This document shows positions 35,862-45,100 of a stretch of DNA of 64,000 nt, one piece after another. The DNA is from Rhodococcus koreensis (GTDB lineage: Bacteria; Actinomycetota; Actinomycetes; Mycobacteriales; Mycobacteriaceae). Made by a program: the position numbers and the translations under genes. The stretch is taken from positions 744,001-808,000 of the forward strand of contig NZ_FNSV01000005.1 in the NCBI RefSeq assembly GCF_900105905.1. The letters run 5' to 3'. A model generated the notes under the pieces. The model saw only the letters and a program-made list of their open reading frames with translations. It was not told where the DNA came from and ran no database searches. Numbering within the stretch: position 1 is the first letter of the stretch; every line of letters begins with the position of its first letter.

Positions 35862-37340
35862 ATGCACCAGCTCAGTTCCCTCGATGCGCAGTTACTCGAC
35901 GCCGAGACCTCGACGACCTTCACCCATGTCGGGGCCCTGAGTGTCCTCGGCCCCGCGACGCCGGGCCGCGGGCTCGCGGCCCCGGATCTGCGGGCGCTGG
36001 TCGGTAGCCGATTGCACCTGGTGGGGCCGCTGCGGTGGAGGCTGCAGGAAGTACCCCTCGGTCTCGACCTGCCCTACTGGGTGGACTCGGAATCCCTCGA
36101 CCTCGGGTACCACGTCCGGGAGGCCACCCTGCCCGGCCCGGGCACCGACGAGCAGCTCGCCGAACAGATCGCCCGTCTCGCAGCACGCCCCCTCAACCGC
36201 AACAAGCCCCTGTGGGAGTGCTGGCTGGTCCACGGTCTCACCGGCGGCCGGCAGGCGATCTACACCAAGGTGCACCCCGCGGTGATCGACGGTCTGACCG
36301 CGGCGCAGGCCCTCGCGGTGCTGATGGACACCAGCCCGCGACCCCGCGTGGTGCCGCACCGCTTCAGCGACGAGCAGTACCAGGCGGCGGGCGTCCTGGG
36401 AATGGTCGGCAAGAGCGTATGGCATCTGGGAACCCTGCCCGCCCAGCTGCTGTGGTCCTCGCTCGAGATGGCCCCGCACCTGCCCGAACTCGCCGGCACC
36501 AGCACCGTTCCCGGCGCGGGCATGCTCACTCGGAGGTTGGCCCGGTTCGCGCCACGGTGGTTGCCCCGGGAACCATCGCCAGCGGCGCCGACCCCGCCCG
36601 AGACCCCGTTCAACGGCCCGGTCACGGGTAACCGGCGTTTCGCGTTCACCTCACTGCCGCTCGGCGAGGTCGAGGCGGTGGGGGCCGCGTTGGGGTTCAC
36701 CGTCGACGACGTGGTGACGGCGCTGTGCACCACCGTGTTGCGCCGCTGGCTGATCGACCACGACGCCCTGCCCGGCACGGCGCTGGCCGCGGCCATGCCG
36801 GTCTCGGTGCGCACCGAGACCGGACCGTTCGCGACCGCCCGCACCCGGCTGTCCCTGGTCCCCGTCGCGCTGCCCACCGATGACGACGACCCGGCCCGGC
36901 GCCTGCAGAGGGTGCACACCTCGCTGACCGCGGCGCCCCGGCGTCTCCGCTCGGCACCCGCCACGCTCGTGCGTGACTTCAGCTCCGCGCTGCCGCAGGC
37001 GGTGCGCGGGCTGATCTCGCGCACACCGCTGCGGGCGCTGACCACACCCACGCCACCGGTCAACCTGGTCGTCTCCCACGCCGTCGGCCCCGCGCGGCCG
37101 GTGTACGCCGCGGGCGCCGAGGTGACCGGGAACTTTCCCGTCTCCGCGGTCACCGACCACGCCGGCATCACCATCGCCGCGATGTCCTACGACCGGCACC
37201 TCGACGTCGGAGTCCTCGCCTGCCGCGAACTGGTTCCCGACGTGTGGGACGTGACCGTGCACCTGCACGAGGCCCTCGCCGAACTGACCGCATGCACACG
37301 CAACGTCCGACACCTGCGCCCCCGCCGCCCCCCACGGTGA
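35862..37340 (+). CDS. WS/DGAT-family acyltransferase with altered HHxxxDG motif
   Basis: This 492-residue member of the bacterial wax ester synthase/diacylglycerol acyltransferase family starts at the ATG giving MHQLSSLDAQLLDAE, the family's usual N-terminus (a GTG at 35835 adds 9). The blocks RPLNRNKPLWECWLVHGL and NLVVSHAVGPARPVY mark the two halves. The catalytic signature HHxxxDG reads H138-P139-AVIDG, so the second, catalytic His is Pro, and the C-terminal NxPGP-type block reads SHAVGP. Family enzymes make storage triacylglycerol or wax ester at the membrane; this one may be inactive or have another role. Confidence 0.9.
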   Translation: MHQLSSLDAQLLDAETSTTFTHVGALSVLGPATPGRGLAAPDLRALVGSRLHLVGPLRWRLQEVPLGLDLPYWVDSESLDLGYHVREATLPGPGTDEQLAEQIARLAARPLNRNKPLWECWLVHGLTGGRQAIYTKVHPAVIDGLTAAQALAVLMDTSPRPRVVPHRFSDEQYQAAGVLGMVGKSVWHLGTLPAQLLWSSLEMAPHLPELAGTSTVPGAGMLTRRLARFAPRWLPREPSPAAPTPPETPFNGPVTGNRRFAFTSLPLGEVEAVGAALGFTVDDVVTALCTTVLRRWLIDHDALPGTALAAAMPVSVRTETGPFATARTRLSLVPVALPTDDDDPARRLQRVHTSLTAAPRRLRSAPATLVRDFSSALPQAVRGLISRTPLRALTTPTPPVNLVVSHAVGPARPVYAAGAEVTGNFPVSAVTDHAGITIAAMSYDRHLDVGVLACRELVPDVWDVTVHLHEALAELTACTRNVRHLRPRRPPR

Positions 37341-38543
37341 CAGGCGGCGAGGTCGGCGGCGCGTCATCACGCACCCATCCCGCACGGTGACACCCATCAC
37401 TCGCTCCCACTCCCGCGATCCGCTGGGGCGGTCAAATCGCGGGCGGCGCCCTGGGCGCCCAACCGGCGGGCGGTGTGCTTGACATGGGTGCGTTTGGCCT
37501 CCCCACCACACGGGCGCGGCAGTTGCGGTTCGCGCCGATCGCCGCCTGCTGATCCGGGGTGTACGGGGGCCGGGTGCGGTCGAGGTGGGCGAACACCACC
37601 CGCTGGGTTAATCAGATCCGCCACCCGCCGCAACGATGACTGTCTTTCACCCTTGATCTTGCGCCCATTTACCCCCGCACCTCACCCCTGACGGAACGTA
37701 ATGCCTCTATCGACCAGCTCTTTTGCTCCCACTCCCCCACTCCCCACCCTCTGTGTCCACGATCGGCGACGACCGAGTGACTCACCTTCGGAGCGATGCG
37801 GACGCGCCGGCGGGTAGGACCACCGGCACCGGGCCCATCCGGGGGAGCCGCATCCACAACGCGGCACAACCGCACGAGGCGATCCGGGGCGATCCGATAC
37901 CCGCCATCGGCCGGTCCACGTTCGGATCGGCGTGCACCCCCGGGGAATCGGGCGCACGGACCGGAGCGACAGCGGTATCCCCAAGCAGCGACCTGAACTC
38001 CCCCGCACGGGGCAGGTGCGCGGAGGGCACCGGCGTGGCTCGGCCGCGTCACCACCGCGCGCGCCGTCCCGGTTGCGAGTGTCTGCAACACCTCTCGGGT
38101 GGCATCGAACCTGATCTGGCTGACGGATACCGTTGTCGATGACACCGGCCACTTCTCGACTTCCACGGGGTGTTCGCTGTGGCCCCACCAATGGACCAGC
38201 GCGTGTTGCCCCAACCACTCCCGACTCCAGTTAGCAGGCTCATCCCGTCCGCCCGCCTCAGCACGGCCCGCCCGCATCGCGCTGTTCCCGAGGAAATGCC
38301 CAGGAAAGTGAAGACAGATCGCGGTGGGAATACCGTGAGACACACGAAAAACGCGCAGGTCGCAGCGTCTCAAAGTCACCGGCAGCGAGACCCTACCGCC
38401 CCGTCCAGGAGACACCCGCACGACGACCTCGCCCCGGGCCGACGACCAGGCACGGTCAGCACCAGCCCATGGACGGTGTTGCCTCCGACGTCGAGTAACC
38501 CCCTAGTCGCACATGACCGGTACCGGGGCTACCGTCGGGACTT
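37341..38543. other. 1.2-kb region without a convincing gene
   Basis: A minus-strand frame at 37669-38421 is open for 250 codons (ANWSREWLGQHALVHWWGHS is its most protein-like part), but no domain, ribosome-binding site or consistent frame supports it. The last 20 bp contain TACCGT 8 bp before the GTG of the next gene, which is a leaderless-promoter pattern. Confidence 0.4.
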
Positions 38544-39359
38544 GTGACAGCACGTAAAGCAGGGCGTGCACACAAGATGACGCCCAGCCCCGAGGTTGCG
38601 CTCGACTTCGCTCGGGAATGGGTCGAGTTCCTCGATCCCGACAACGCCGAGCACCTCATCGCCGCGGACATGACGTGGCTGCTCTCGCACTGGACCTGCG
38701 TGTTCGGCACCCCGGCGTGCCAGGGCATCATCGTCGGCCGGCCCGACGACGGCTGCTGCTCCCACGGCGCCTTCCTCTCCGACCAGGAGGACCTCGAGCG
38801 ACTGAACGCATCCGTAAAGATGCTCACACCCGAGGACTGGCAGTTCATGAAGCAGGGTCTCGGGAAGAAGGGCTACATCGAGGAGGACGACCTCGACGAC
38901 GAACCCGCCCTGCGCACCCGCCGCCACCAGGGCGCCTGCATCTTCCTCAACCGGCCCGGCTTCGCGGGCGGTATCGGCTGCGCGCTGCACTCGATGGCCC
39001 TCGAGCGCGGCATCGAACCCCTCGAGGTCAAGCCCGACGTGTGCTGGCAGCTCCCGATCCGCCGCACCCAGGAATGGGTCGAACGCCCCGACGGCGAACA
39101 GATCCTCAAGACCACCATCAGCGAGTACGATCGCCGCGGCTGGGGCGAAGGCGGCGCCGACCTGGACTGGTACTGCTCCGGCTCCCCCGACGCCCACGTC
39201 GGCAGCAAGGCCGTCCGGCAGTCATACGCGCCGGAGCTCACCGAGTTGCTGGGCACGGCCGCGTACGGCGAACTGGCCCGGCTCTGCAAACGCCGGGCCG
39301 GGCTCGGTCTGATCGCCGTACACCCGGCCACCGCGGCCGCCGAGCAGAAGCCCCGGTAA
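38544..39359 (+). CDS. Cysteine-cluster protein (DUF3109-like)
   Basis: This 271-residue actinobacterial protein has a cysteine pattern suited to a metal cluster: [47 protein letters not shown] and KPDVCWQLP. It resembles the DUF3109/YkgJ-like Zn/Fe-chelating proteins. The GTG at 38544 is chosen because no Shine-Dalgarno is visible and a TACCGT -10 element ends 8 bp upstream, as in leaderless transcripts; an internal ATG at 38577 is the alternative. The function is unknown; redox or metal handling is plausible. Confidence 0.75.
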   Translation: MTARKAGRAHKMTPSPEVALDFAREWVEFLDPDNAEHLIAADMTWLLSHWTCVFGTPACQGIIVGRPDDGCCSHGAFLSDQEDLERLNASVKMLTPEDWQFMKQGLGKKGYIEEDDLDDEPALRTRRHQGACIFLNRPGFAGGIGCALHSMALERGIEPLEVKPDVCWQLPIRRTQEWVERPDGEQILKTTISEYDRRGWGEGGADLDWYCSGSPDAHVGSKAVRQSYAPELTELLGTAAYGELARLCKRRAGLGLIAVHPATAAAEQKPR

Positions 39360-39499
39360 CGGAGCCGACCCCGTGTCGATCTCCCAGGCACGGCCTTCCT
39401 CGGTCCGGCCATGATGGGAGAGATCGACCGCAGCCGTCACCTGCGCGCCGCGAACCCGCCCGTGCCGCAACGTCGCCGCTCATCGGCCGCCCCTTCGGG

Positions 39500-40030
39500 A
39501 TCGACCACCGGTAATCCGCCCCGGGTGAGGTGGGGCGTCGCCGTGTCGTGCCACCGGGCGTCCCGTCCGATCGTCGAGGTGGGGCAACGGCGGACCTCGG
39601 CAAGTTCCGCGCGGAGTTCCTCGCCCCGCTCCCGGACGGCCACTGTTTGGGTGCGCGAGGCAGCGAAATCGGCACGGGCGGTGCCGAGTTCGCCGCGAAT
39701 GTCGTCGATGCGGGTCCGCTCGACCCGACTGGCGACCCGGGCGTCGTCGAGGTCCGACTCGAGCCGGCCGATCGTGGCCGCAGCACCCGCGGAACCGCGG
39801 TCCGCCCCACCCCGGATCCGGGTGACCTCGTCGGCGAGTTCGGTGGCGCGGGTGCGCCGGGATTCGACGAGGTGACGCTGCTCGGCCGTCTCCTCCTCGT
39901 CGGCCGCCGCCAGGGCGCGCACCTGCTCGGCATGCTCGGCGGTCAGGCGCTGTCCATCACCCTCACCAGCCGAGCCTGCCAGCTCGATGTCGATGTCGTC
40001 AGCGGCAGCATCTCCCGGTAGGTGCGGGTG
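39500..40030 (-). pseudogene. Coiled-coil, KfrA-like plasmid protein remnant (copy 2)
   Basis: The minus strand encodes TAEHAEQVRALAAADEEETA, LADEVTRIRGGADRG, ATIGRLESDLDDARV and SRTQTVAVRERGEELRAELA. This is the same order of blocks as the remnant at 2.9-3.5 kb (ATIGRLDADLAEAR ... SRTQADAATERADEQRAELA). The frame is open from about 40093, but no N-terminal DNA-binding domain precedes it and its 5' end runs into the next gene. The two remnants are diverged paralogues. Confidence 0.5.
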
Positions 40031-40053
40031 GTGCCGCCGAGGGCGATAATCCG

Positions 40054-40338
40054 ATGATGACCAGCGGGCACGGCGCCGGTGCGGGCGAGCCACTCGATGT
40101 CGGCGACCGAGTGCTCGCGGCAGCAGATCTCGGCGGTTTCCTCCGCCCCCGCATCCGGCGCGGAACGCCGGGTGTGGTCATCGGGTGCAGGTTCGACGGA
40201 TTACTGGCCGTGCATTTCGCCAACGGCCGCGTCCAGCACGCCAGCCCGGACGAACTCCAACTTGCCGCCGCCCCACCACCGGCGTACCGCGAGGTCGATG
40301 ATCCGCCCAGTGACCGCGGCTGCCCACGATCGCCGTGA
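40054..40338 (+). CDS. Small SH3-like unknown protein
   Basis: A 94-residue protein with LDVGDRVLAAADLGGFLRPR, GTPGVVIGCRFDGLLAVHF and ANGRVQHASPDELQL, a beta-rich pattern like a small SH3/Tudor-like barrel, then a Pro-rich tail. It is divergent from, and slightly overlaps, the coiled-coil remnant. I know no function. Confidence 0.55.
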   Translation: MMTSGHGAGAGEPLDVGDRVLAAADLGGFLRPRIRRGTPGVVIGCRFDGLLAVHFANGRVQHASPDELQLAAAPPPAYREVDDPPSDRGCPRSP

Positions 40339-40548
40339 GCTCGGTCGGCACCGTCGGCGCCGCGGTGTCGCACTCTTGGGGTCCGGCGGGTGCTCGGTGG
40401 CCTCAACGAGGGGCTGCACCTGTCGGCGAGGGTGGGGTTTCCGCCGGAGATCCTTCGTATCCGCAGGTCAGGGCCTTGCAGGGGTTGTCGAAGAGCGGGT
40501 ACCGTGATGTGTGCGGATCAGGGAAACCGCGGGTCTCGGTGACCTTGT

Positions 40549-40617
40549 GAAGCAGAGATCCGGCCGAGAATGTGACAGCATTCCCGGCCGAACCCCTGTC
40601 CGGGACATGCCCCGTGA
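40549..40617 (-). repeat. Dispersed palindromic repeat, copy 2
   Basis: Inverted copy of 6573-6641: GGCCGAGAATG/CATTCCCGGCC stem flanked by GAACCCCTGTC. It lies just upstream of a truncated membrane-protein gene, as if marking a junction. Confidence 0.75.
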
Positions 40618-40639
40618 CTGCCCCTCGGCCGGCTCCGCG

Positions 40640-40858
40640 CAAACCCCTGGGCCCCGCCACGGCACCCCGATCACCGCGGCCCTGGTTGCTGGATCCGCTC
40701 GCGGGGTCGCGTTCCTGTGGTTCGTCGGAGTGCTGCGCGACCGGCTCGGCGGACTCGCGGACCGGTTCTTCGCGACCGTGTTCCTGGGCGGCGGGCTGCT
40801 GTTTCTGGCCATGCCGTTCGTGTCGATGTCGATCGCCGGCGGGATCCTCACCGTCTAA
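40640..40858 (+). pseudogene. Truncated membrane protein
   Basis: In-frame TPITAALVAGSARGVAFLWF and VGVLRDRLGGLADRFFATVF, LGGGLLFLAMPFVSMSIAGG are two membrane helices with a charged loop, as in a larger actinobacterial integral membrane protein. Both the N-terminus and the expected C-terminal helices are missing; the stop follows ILTV. The left junction coincides with the palindromic repeat. Confidence 0.5.
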
Positions 40859-40874
40859 TAACGCGACATTGAGG

Positions 40875-41318
40875 TTAACGGTCCGCGGGACCCTCAGGGG
40901 TTTCAGCGGGCAGGGTCAGCGAGAGCAGCTGGACCCGTTGGGGTCCCCGCGGCGTGGTGTAGATGACGGTGTCGCCGGGCCGATGCCCGGCGAGGGCCAG
41001 GCCCAGCGGGCTGTCGGCGGTCACGGTGGTCTCGTCGCCCCCGGCAATCTCCTCGGTGATCGATACGATCCTCACCCCGGTGACCGTGGTGTCGGCGAAC
41101 CGCAGGGACAACTCGGTTCCCACAGGGAGCGTGTCCGCGGTGCCCGTCGCTGAGCGATCACCCTCGAGCCAGGCACCCAGTTCCGCGATCCGATCGTCGA
41201 CCACCGCCAGTGCATCACCGCGCTCCAATGCGTCGGCGTCATCGGCGCTGTCACCAACCCGGTCACGCTCGGCGAGCTCGGCCGCCATCCGCTCCCGACG
41301 CGCGCGAAGCTCTGCCAT
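40875..41318 (-). CDS. GreA/GreB-family transcription factor
   Basis: From the ATG at 41318 this is 147 residues: an N-terminal antiparallel coiled coil (MAELRARRERMAAELAERDR...RGDALAVVDDRIAELGAWLE) and a C-terminal FKBP-like domain (PVGTELSLRFADTTVTGVRI, SPLGLALAGHRPGDTVIY). Gre factors enter the RNA polymerase secondary channel and trigger transcript cleavage through two acidic residues at the coiled-coil tip. Here the tip includes GDSADDADALERGD, which supplies acidic residues. The N-terminus is slightly short for GreA, and upstream frame remnants suggest the true start may have been lost. Confidence 0.75.
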   Translation of the reverse strand: MAELRARRERMAAELAERDRVGDSADDADALERGDALAVVDDRIAELGAWLEGDRSATGTADTLPVGTELSLRFADTTVTGVRIVSITEEIAGGDETTVTADSPLGLALAGHRPGDTVIYTTPRGPQRVQLLSLTLPAETPEGPADR

Positions 41319-41467
41319 CTGGTCGGCGACGCGGCCACGCGCCAGCGCCGGTTCGCCCTCATCGCGGCTGTTCAATCTCGCCCCTGCCTTCGGCCGTAAT
41401 TGGCTGTGACCTTGTGGATAACATGTACTCCAGTCATTGGCTGTCCTCTGCCCCGAACCTACCGGGG

Positions 41468-41773
41468 TCAACGCGGTCGGATCAACGCTGCACGGCCTCG
41501 GTGGCGGGCAACGGCGTCGTAGGCGCCGAGGATCAACGCGGCAACCGCCCGGCTCGAGTGGCGGTTTCGATGGCACCGGGAGAGCTCGAGTTGCAGCGCG
41601 ATGCCGAGGTCGCTACCGGTCTCGGCGACGGCGGCATTGCACAGGCACGGTGTCCCGGTTCGGGACTCGACGAGGAGGAACTCCTCCTCGACACCGATCG
41701 TCGGAAGGGCGTCCGCCGAGCTGCCGCAGGGAAAACAGGAAATACCCGGGTTCGTCGACACCGGGGATGCCAT
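41468..41773 (-). pseudogene. N-terminal fragment of a GCS2/YbdK-type carboxylate-amine ligase
   Basis: The ATG at 41773, with GCAGGAG 7 bp upstream, leads to LPTIGVEEEFLLVESRTGTP and AVAETGSDLGIALQLELSRC, the ATP-binding start of glutamate-cysteine ligase family 2. After about 70 residues the frame shifts (RAVAALILGAYDAVARHRG) and the remaining ~300 residues are absent. Non-functional. Confidence 0.75.
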
Positions 41774-41944
41774 CGTGCGCTCCTGCCCGACATGTGCCGA
41801 TTCGATCGCGTCCCCCTCCAGCAAACCTGGCACCACACTCACCGACCCGCAAGTAGCACCGGCGACACGTGCGATCGCGGCCGAATCCGGGGCCCAGGGC
41901 CCGCGGGTCGATCACCGGAAAGGCTCGGCAAGCTCGGCCGGTGG

Positions 41945-42310
41945 GGCACTCGGCCCGAGTACGCCCGCGGGCAGGGTCGCCGAGCGTGCTCACGGGACCC
42001 CGCAGGGGTCGGCGACCCCGCCAGTTTCGGCGAAGCTGTTCATGCACCACGCATTCGACTCCTGGTTGGAACGAGTTCCCGATCGTTGAGTTCAAACGCT
42101 ATACCGATGACGGGGTGGTGCATTGCGTGACCGAGCGGCAGGCCAGAAAAGTGCTGGCCGCGTTGGAAACACGATCGAGCAGGTTGGGCCGCAACTGCAT
42201 CCGACCAAACGAAGATCGTGTACCGCGAGGACCGTACGAGCCTTGATTATGAGAACACCTCGTTCACGTTCCTCGGGTACACGTTTCGAGCCAGGAAGGC
42301 CCCGACGCGG
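41945..42310 (+). pseudogene. Group II intron reverse transcriptase fragment
   Basis: Pieces in three frames give RT domain 4 (HGTPQGSATPPVSAKLFMHH, AFDSWLERV), domain 5 with the active-site motif changed to YTDD (FKRYTDDGVVHCVTERQARK) and domain 6-7 (KIVYREDRTSLDYENTSFTF, LGYTFRARKAPTRD). Canonical forms are GTPQGG and YADD. No intron RNA domains V-VI were identified. The fragment is surrounded by other broken genes. Confidence 0.8.
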
Positions 42311-42324
42311 GACCGGTCGACATG

Positions 42325-42490
42325 TTCTCGAGGCCGACCGGGCCGAACGCGCCTTCGGCGCGGTCGAGCCGGAGAACCGGCTCGTCGCCCGCAGCCTGGA
42401 GGCCCGCTGGGAGACCAAGCTCGCCGCCCTGGCCGAGGCCGAGCGCGCCCTGGCCGCAGCCCAAGGACACGCTGCCGCCGCTGCCCGGCC
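42325..42490 (+). pseudogene. Large serine recombinase C-terminal fragment
   Basis: About 50 residues, LEADRAERAFGAVEPENRLV and ARSLEARWETKLAALAEAER, match the coiled region after the zinc-ribbon domain of large serine recombinases (xADxAxRRxxAVEPENRLVARxLExxW). There is no catalytic domain. It is joined to the intron RT fragment. Confidence 0.65.
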
Positions 42491-42746
42491 GGGCGGGCGG
42501 AACTCGAACGACTGTGGCCTCCGGTCGCCGCTTGCCGCCACCGCCAGCGTCCACTATCGGAGAGTGCGCCCTCACTCATCCACCGAGCGCTCGGGGAACT
42601 ACGCGACCGGCATCGCCGACCTCCGATCCACAAGCTCACTCACGTGCACACCATCGCGCCGCACCCACCAGGTATCGATCATCGCTCCCGATCGCACGGG
42701 CCGACCTACGCTTCAAGTCAACGGCAAAAAGGTGTGCAATGGATCT

Positions 42747-43127
42747 ATGGACACCAAGGAACCTTCTCCCCTCGACCGTCGACGGATAGCCCGGAAGGCC
42801 GTGGAGGCTCTCGGCGTTGGGCGCAGTGATCACGCGATCGTTCGTGTCACATGCCCGGCCAGTCATCGCGTGGCCACCGTGTATCGAACCGACGAGGGCC
42901 CCGTGATCGTGGCCGGCGGTGGTCCCGGCGCCCACGGCTCACGCGACCGTGTCGATACCGCGCATCACGGCGACCGGCTCGGCTCCGAGTATGTCGATAT
43001 GCTCGAGTCCACCAGGTTCGAGGACGACGAAGTGCCGGCGCGGTGCGCGTGCGGTTCGAGGACCCTGTCGAGGGCCGAGTTGAAGCGTGCGGTCCAAACG
43101 CACACCCACGCCCTCGCGGTCCCGTAA
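42747..43127 (+). CDS. Unknown 126-residue protein
   Basis: The ATG at 42747 is the first start after the decayed region: MDTKEPSPLDRRRIARKAVE, SDHAIVRVTCPASHRVATVY, GSEYVDMLESTRFEDDEVPA and RCACGSRTLSRAELKRAVQT. Three cysteines (TCP, RCAC) resemble an incomplete zinc knuckle. The open frame continues upstream through the RT and recombinase debris but is not part of this gene. It looks conserved and intact; the family is unknown. Confidence 0.6.
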   Translation: MDTKEPSPLDRRRIARKAVEALGVGRSDHAIVRVTCPASHRVATVYRTDEGPVIVAGGGPGAHGSRDRVDTAHHGDRLGSEYVDMLESTRFEDDEVPARCACGSRTLSRAELKRAVQTHTHALAVP

Positions 43128-43560
43128 CCCACCGAGCACACACCACGTGCATGCCAAGCGGGGCAAATCAATTCGCGTGTGCGGCGTCGCCGGAAGGCCG
43201 GAAATTCCGCCGATACCCCGTCAGGGCGGTGAACACCCGCAGCGCGGGGAGGTGCCAGTCTGCGCGGGCGGTGGACGCGGCGTAACGGGATTACAGCGGA
43301 TGCGGACACGGGGGAGATCTCGGACGACTTCCCGCGCCTGCCGGTGCCGGTCGCGGCGGTGAACCGGGACGGTCCGGTGCGCTGCAGGGGCGTCCGGCGG
43401 ACGGACTGTGGGGTCGACCGAACCCTCGCCTCGGCGACGATCTCCACGGGACAAACGGCGGCGACTACCGTCGGACATGACACCTTCGCTGATGCGGTTG
43501 TGACTCCGAGCCCGTTCACCACCCCACCAGCAGGGTGTCCTTCAACTCCAACCGCTCGGG
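43128..43560. other. Intergenic region, no gene supported
   Basis: Spacer between the unknown gene and the second Tn3 remnant. Open frames here are Arg/Pro-rich and overlap on both strands. No repeat or hairpin of note was seen. Confidence 0.4.
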
Positions 43561-43621
43561 TTGCGGCCCAAAGGGCTCCTCTCCGACTCCCGGCCCGAGG
43601 CGATGCTGTGGAGCACCCCCC

Positions 43622-43705
43622 ATGCGCAGCGTACGACGCTGTACACTCACTAAGCAGGAGCGTCAGTACATCGCCGACGAGGTCCCGAGGCGGCGGCCGT
43701 GGTGA
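43622..43705 (+). CDS. 27-residue basic micro-ORF (copy 2)
   Basis: Encodes LTKQERQYIADEVPRRRPW after a basic start. It has the same length and the same GTGA overlap with the next ORF as copy 1. Confidence 0.4.
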   Translation: MRSVRRCTLTKQERQYIADEVPRRRPW

Positions 43706-43860
43706 AGCAGCGCAGCGATAAGTCGCAAGAAGTACTCGACGCCGTCGTCGGCGTCATCAGAACGATGGCCGGGGCAATGGTCGGCAGCGGGATCGCCCTG
43801 GCGTTCGCGATCGGAGCCGTTGCGAGTGGCCCTCACGAGAGCGATCCGTGGGGCGAGTAG
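43702..43860 (+). CDS. 52-residue single-pass membrane micro-protein (copy 2)
   Basis: KQRSDKSQEVLDAV head, hydrophobic segment GVIRTMAGAMVGSGIALAFA, identical tail ASGPHESDPWGE. It is intact like copy 1. Confidence 0.45.
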   Translation: MKQRSDKSQEVLDAVVGVIRTMAGAMVGSGIALAFAIGAVASGPHESDPWGE

Positions 43861-44012
43861 TCCCCAAGCAGGGCACTCCGTAGTTTCCAGCGAAAAACAA
43901 CGATTGCGTGAGAGTGATGCCCCACTGACGACCCGGTCTCGTTCTGCCCGTTTCGACGGCCGGGCAGTGAGGGGCCGGGGTGGCGACGCGCGATGTGTTC
44001 TCCGAGGAGTAG

Positions 44013-44440
44013 TTGACACAACTTCGGGGATTCCCGGAGATCACCTGTGCGGAGTCGATCCGCCATGTCACACCGACCGGGGCGGATGAGAGAGTAATGC
44101 GTCAGTTTCGTATTGCCGCAAACATTTTGGGCGCAGCCATGCAGCTGTGCTGCCGTGGCTGGGGTTCGCGCCCGCCGACGGGCGAGCCGCACCGGAGGTG
44201 GCGGTGGCGCAGCCGGCCAACCGACTGGAGTTACCGGTCGACGAGTTGGCCGGCCATGCCGTCCGGGAGCAGACCCGCACCGATCACCTTCGGGAGATCC
44301 TGTATTACAGGCGGCCGGCGCACCACCGATATGGCCGAGTGGAAGGAACTCGACGAGGCCAGGCGCGCCGAACTGGACGCGCCGTCGGCGGTCGACGCTT
44401 CGCTTGGTCGCACTCCGCTGACGAAGCGCACCATCTCGAC
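44013..44440 (+). pseudogene. Tn3-family transposase N-terminus, copy 2
   Basis: TTG start, then TQLRGFPEITCAESIRHVTP and NILGAAMQLC, a shift, LPWLGFAPADGRAAPEVAVA and LELPVDELAGHAVREQTRTD, and finally EWKELDEARRAELDAPSAVD, ASLGRTPLT. In this copy the segment between KELDE and RRAELD has been deleted. The catalytic part is absent. Confidence 0.85.
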
Positions 44441-44537
44441 GGGAGGCGCCGCGCACCCGGCGGGTCCCTCAGGCGAAACGAGTGGGTGTCCGACAGCATC
44501 CGCCGGTGCAACTCCCCCGCGCACAGACCCGGTACCC

Positions 44538-44556
44538 GATGCCGGCGACCGGCATC
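44538..44556 (-). terminator. Short perfect hairpin after the 44591 gene
   Basis: GATGCCGG and CCGGCATC around a CGA loop, 35-53 bp downstream of the stop of the minus-strand gene. Confidence 0.4.
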
Positions 44557-44590
44557 CGATCCGCCGGACGGGGACAGCCCACAGGAGATG

Positions 44591-45100
44591 TCACCGGGGC
44601 GGCGGGTCCGGAAACACGGGCGTGCGCGCGTCGAGCAGCGCATCCACCCACACCAACGCCGCGACCACGGTTTCGGCCCGCACCACAAGATCCGGTTCCC
44701 GTTCGGCCGCCGCGAGCTGCGCCCGCACGGCGGGGCGGTCGCCGGCGAGCAACGCATTCACCGACCGCAACACCCGGCCCCCGGATTCGGGTAACTCGTC
44801 CACCCCCAGCCGCCGCCCGTGCGAGCTGCGCACCTTGAACACGAACACCTCCCCCTCCTCCGGGACACCCAGCCGGGCGACGACCACCTCGGCGATCGCG
44901 CAGACCAGCCACCGCAGCACACCCCCGTACAACACCCCGGCGGGCGACCGCGGTCCCGACGCGCGGACCAGCGGCGCCAACGCAACCGACAGCGCCGACA
45001 TGTTTCGGTCCCCGAGCAATTCCACCAGATGACCGGCCAACCGCGCCTCCGGTTGGGCGAGACCACCGACATCCGACACCATGCCCACCGAATACCCCAC
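44591..45100 (-). CDS. Unknown 169-residue helical protein
   Basis: A protein with helical segments HLVELLGDRNMSALSVALAP, GVLYGGVLRWLVCAIAEVVV, ARLGVPEEGEVFVFKVRSSH, RVLRSVNALLAGDRPAVRAQ and VVRAETVVAALVWVDALLDA. One moderately hydrophobic helix (GGVLRWLVCAIAEVVVARLG) could be buried rather than membrane-spanning. The start is uncertain (ATG 45100 or 45082). I recognise no family; the composition supports real coding. Confidence 0.6.
   Translation of the reverse strand: MGYSVGMVSDVGGLAQPEARLAGHLVELLGDRNMSALSVALAPLVRASGPRSPAGVLYGGVLRWLVCAIAEVVVARLGVPEEGEVFVFKVRSSHGRRLGVDELPESGGRVLRSVNALLAGDRPAVRAQLAAAEREPDLVVRAETVVAALVWVDALLDARTPVFPDPPPR

Larger units (their letters stand above)
43561..44357 (+). 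repeat. Tn3-family remnant, direct repeat copy 2
   Basis: The second copy of the segment at 29871-30680, in the same orientation 13.7 kb away. Substitutions are scattered and a few short deletions are present. The left boundary is the same base string TTGCGGCCCAAAGGGCTCCT, so both copies share a common original end. Confidence 0.9.

Noticed and set aside
42123..43127. A single 334-residue protein spanning RT and recombinase debris
   Set aside because: The frame joins unrelated fragments; the real gene starts at 42747.
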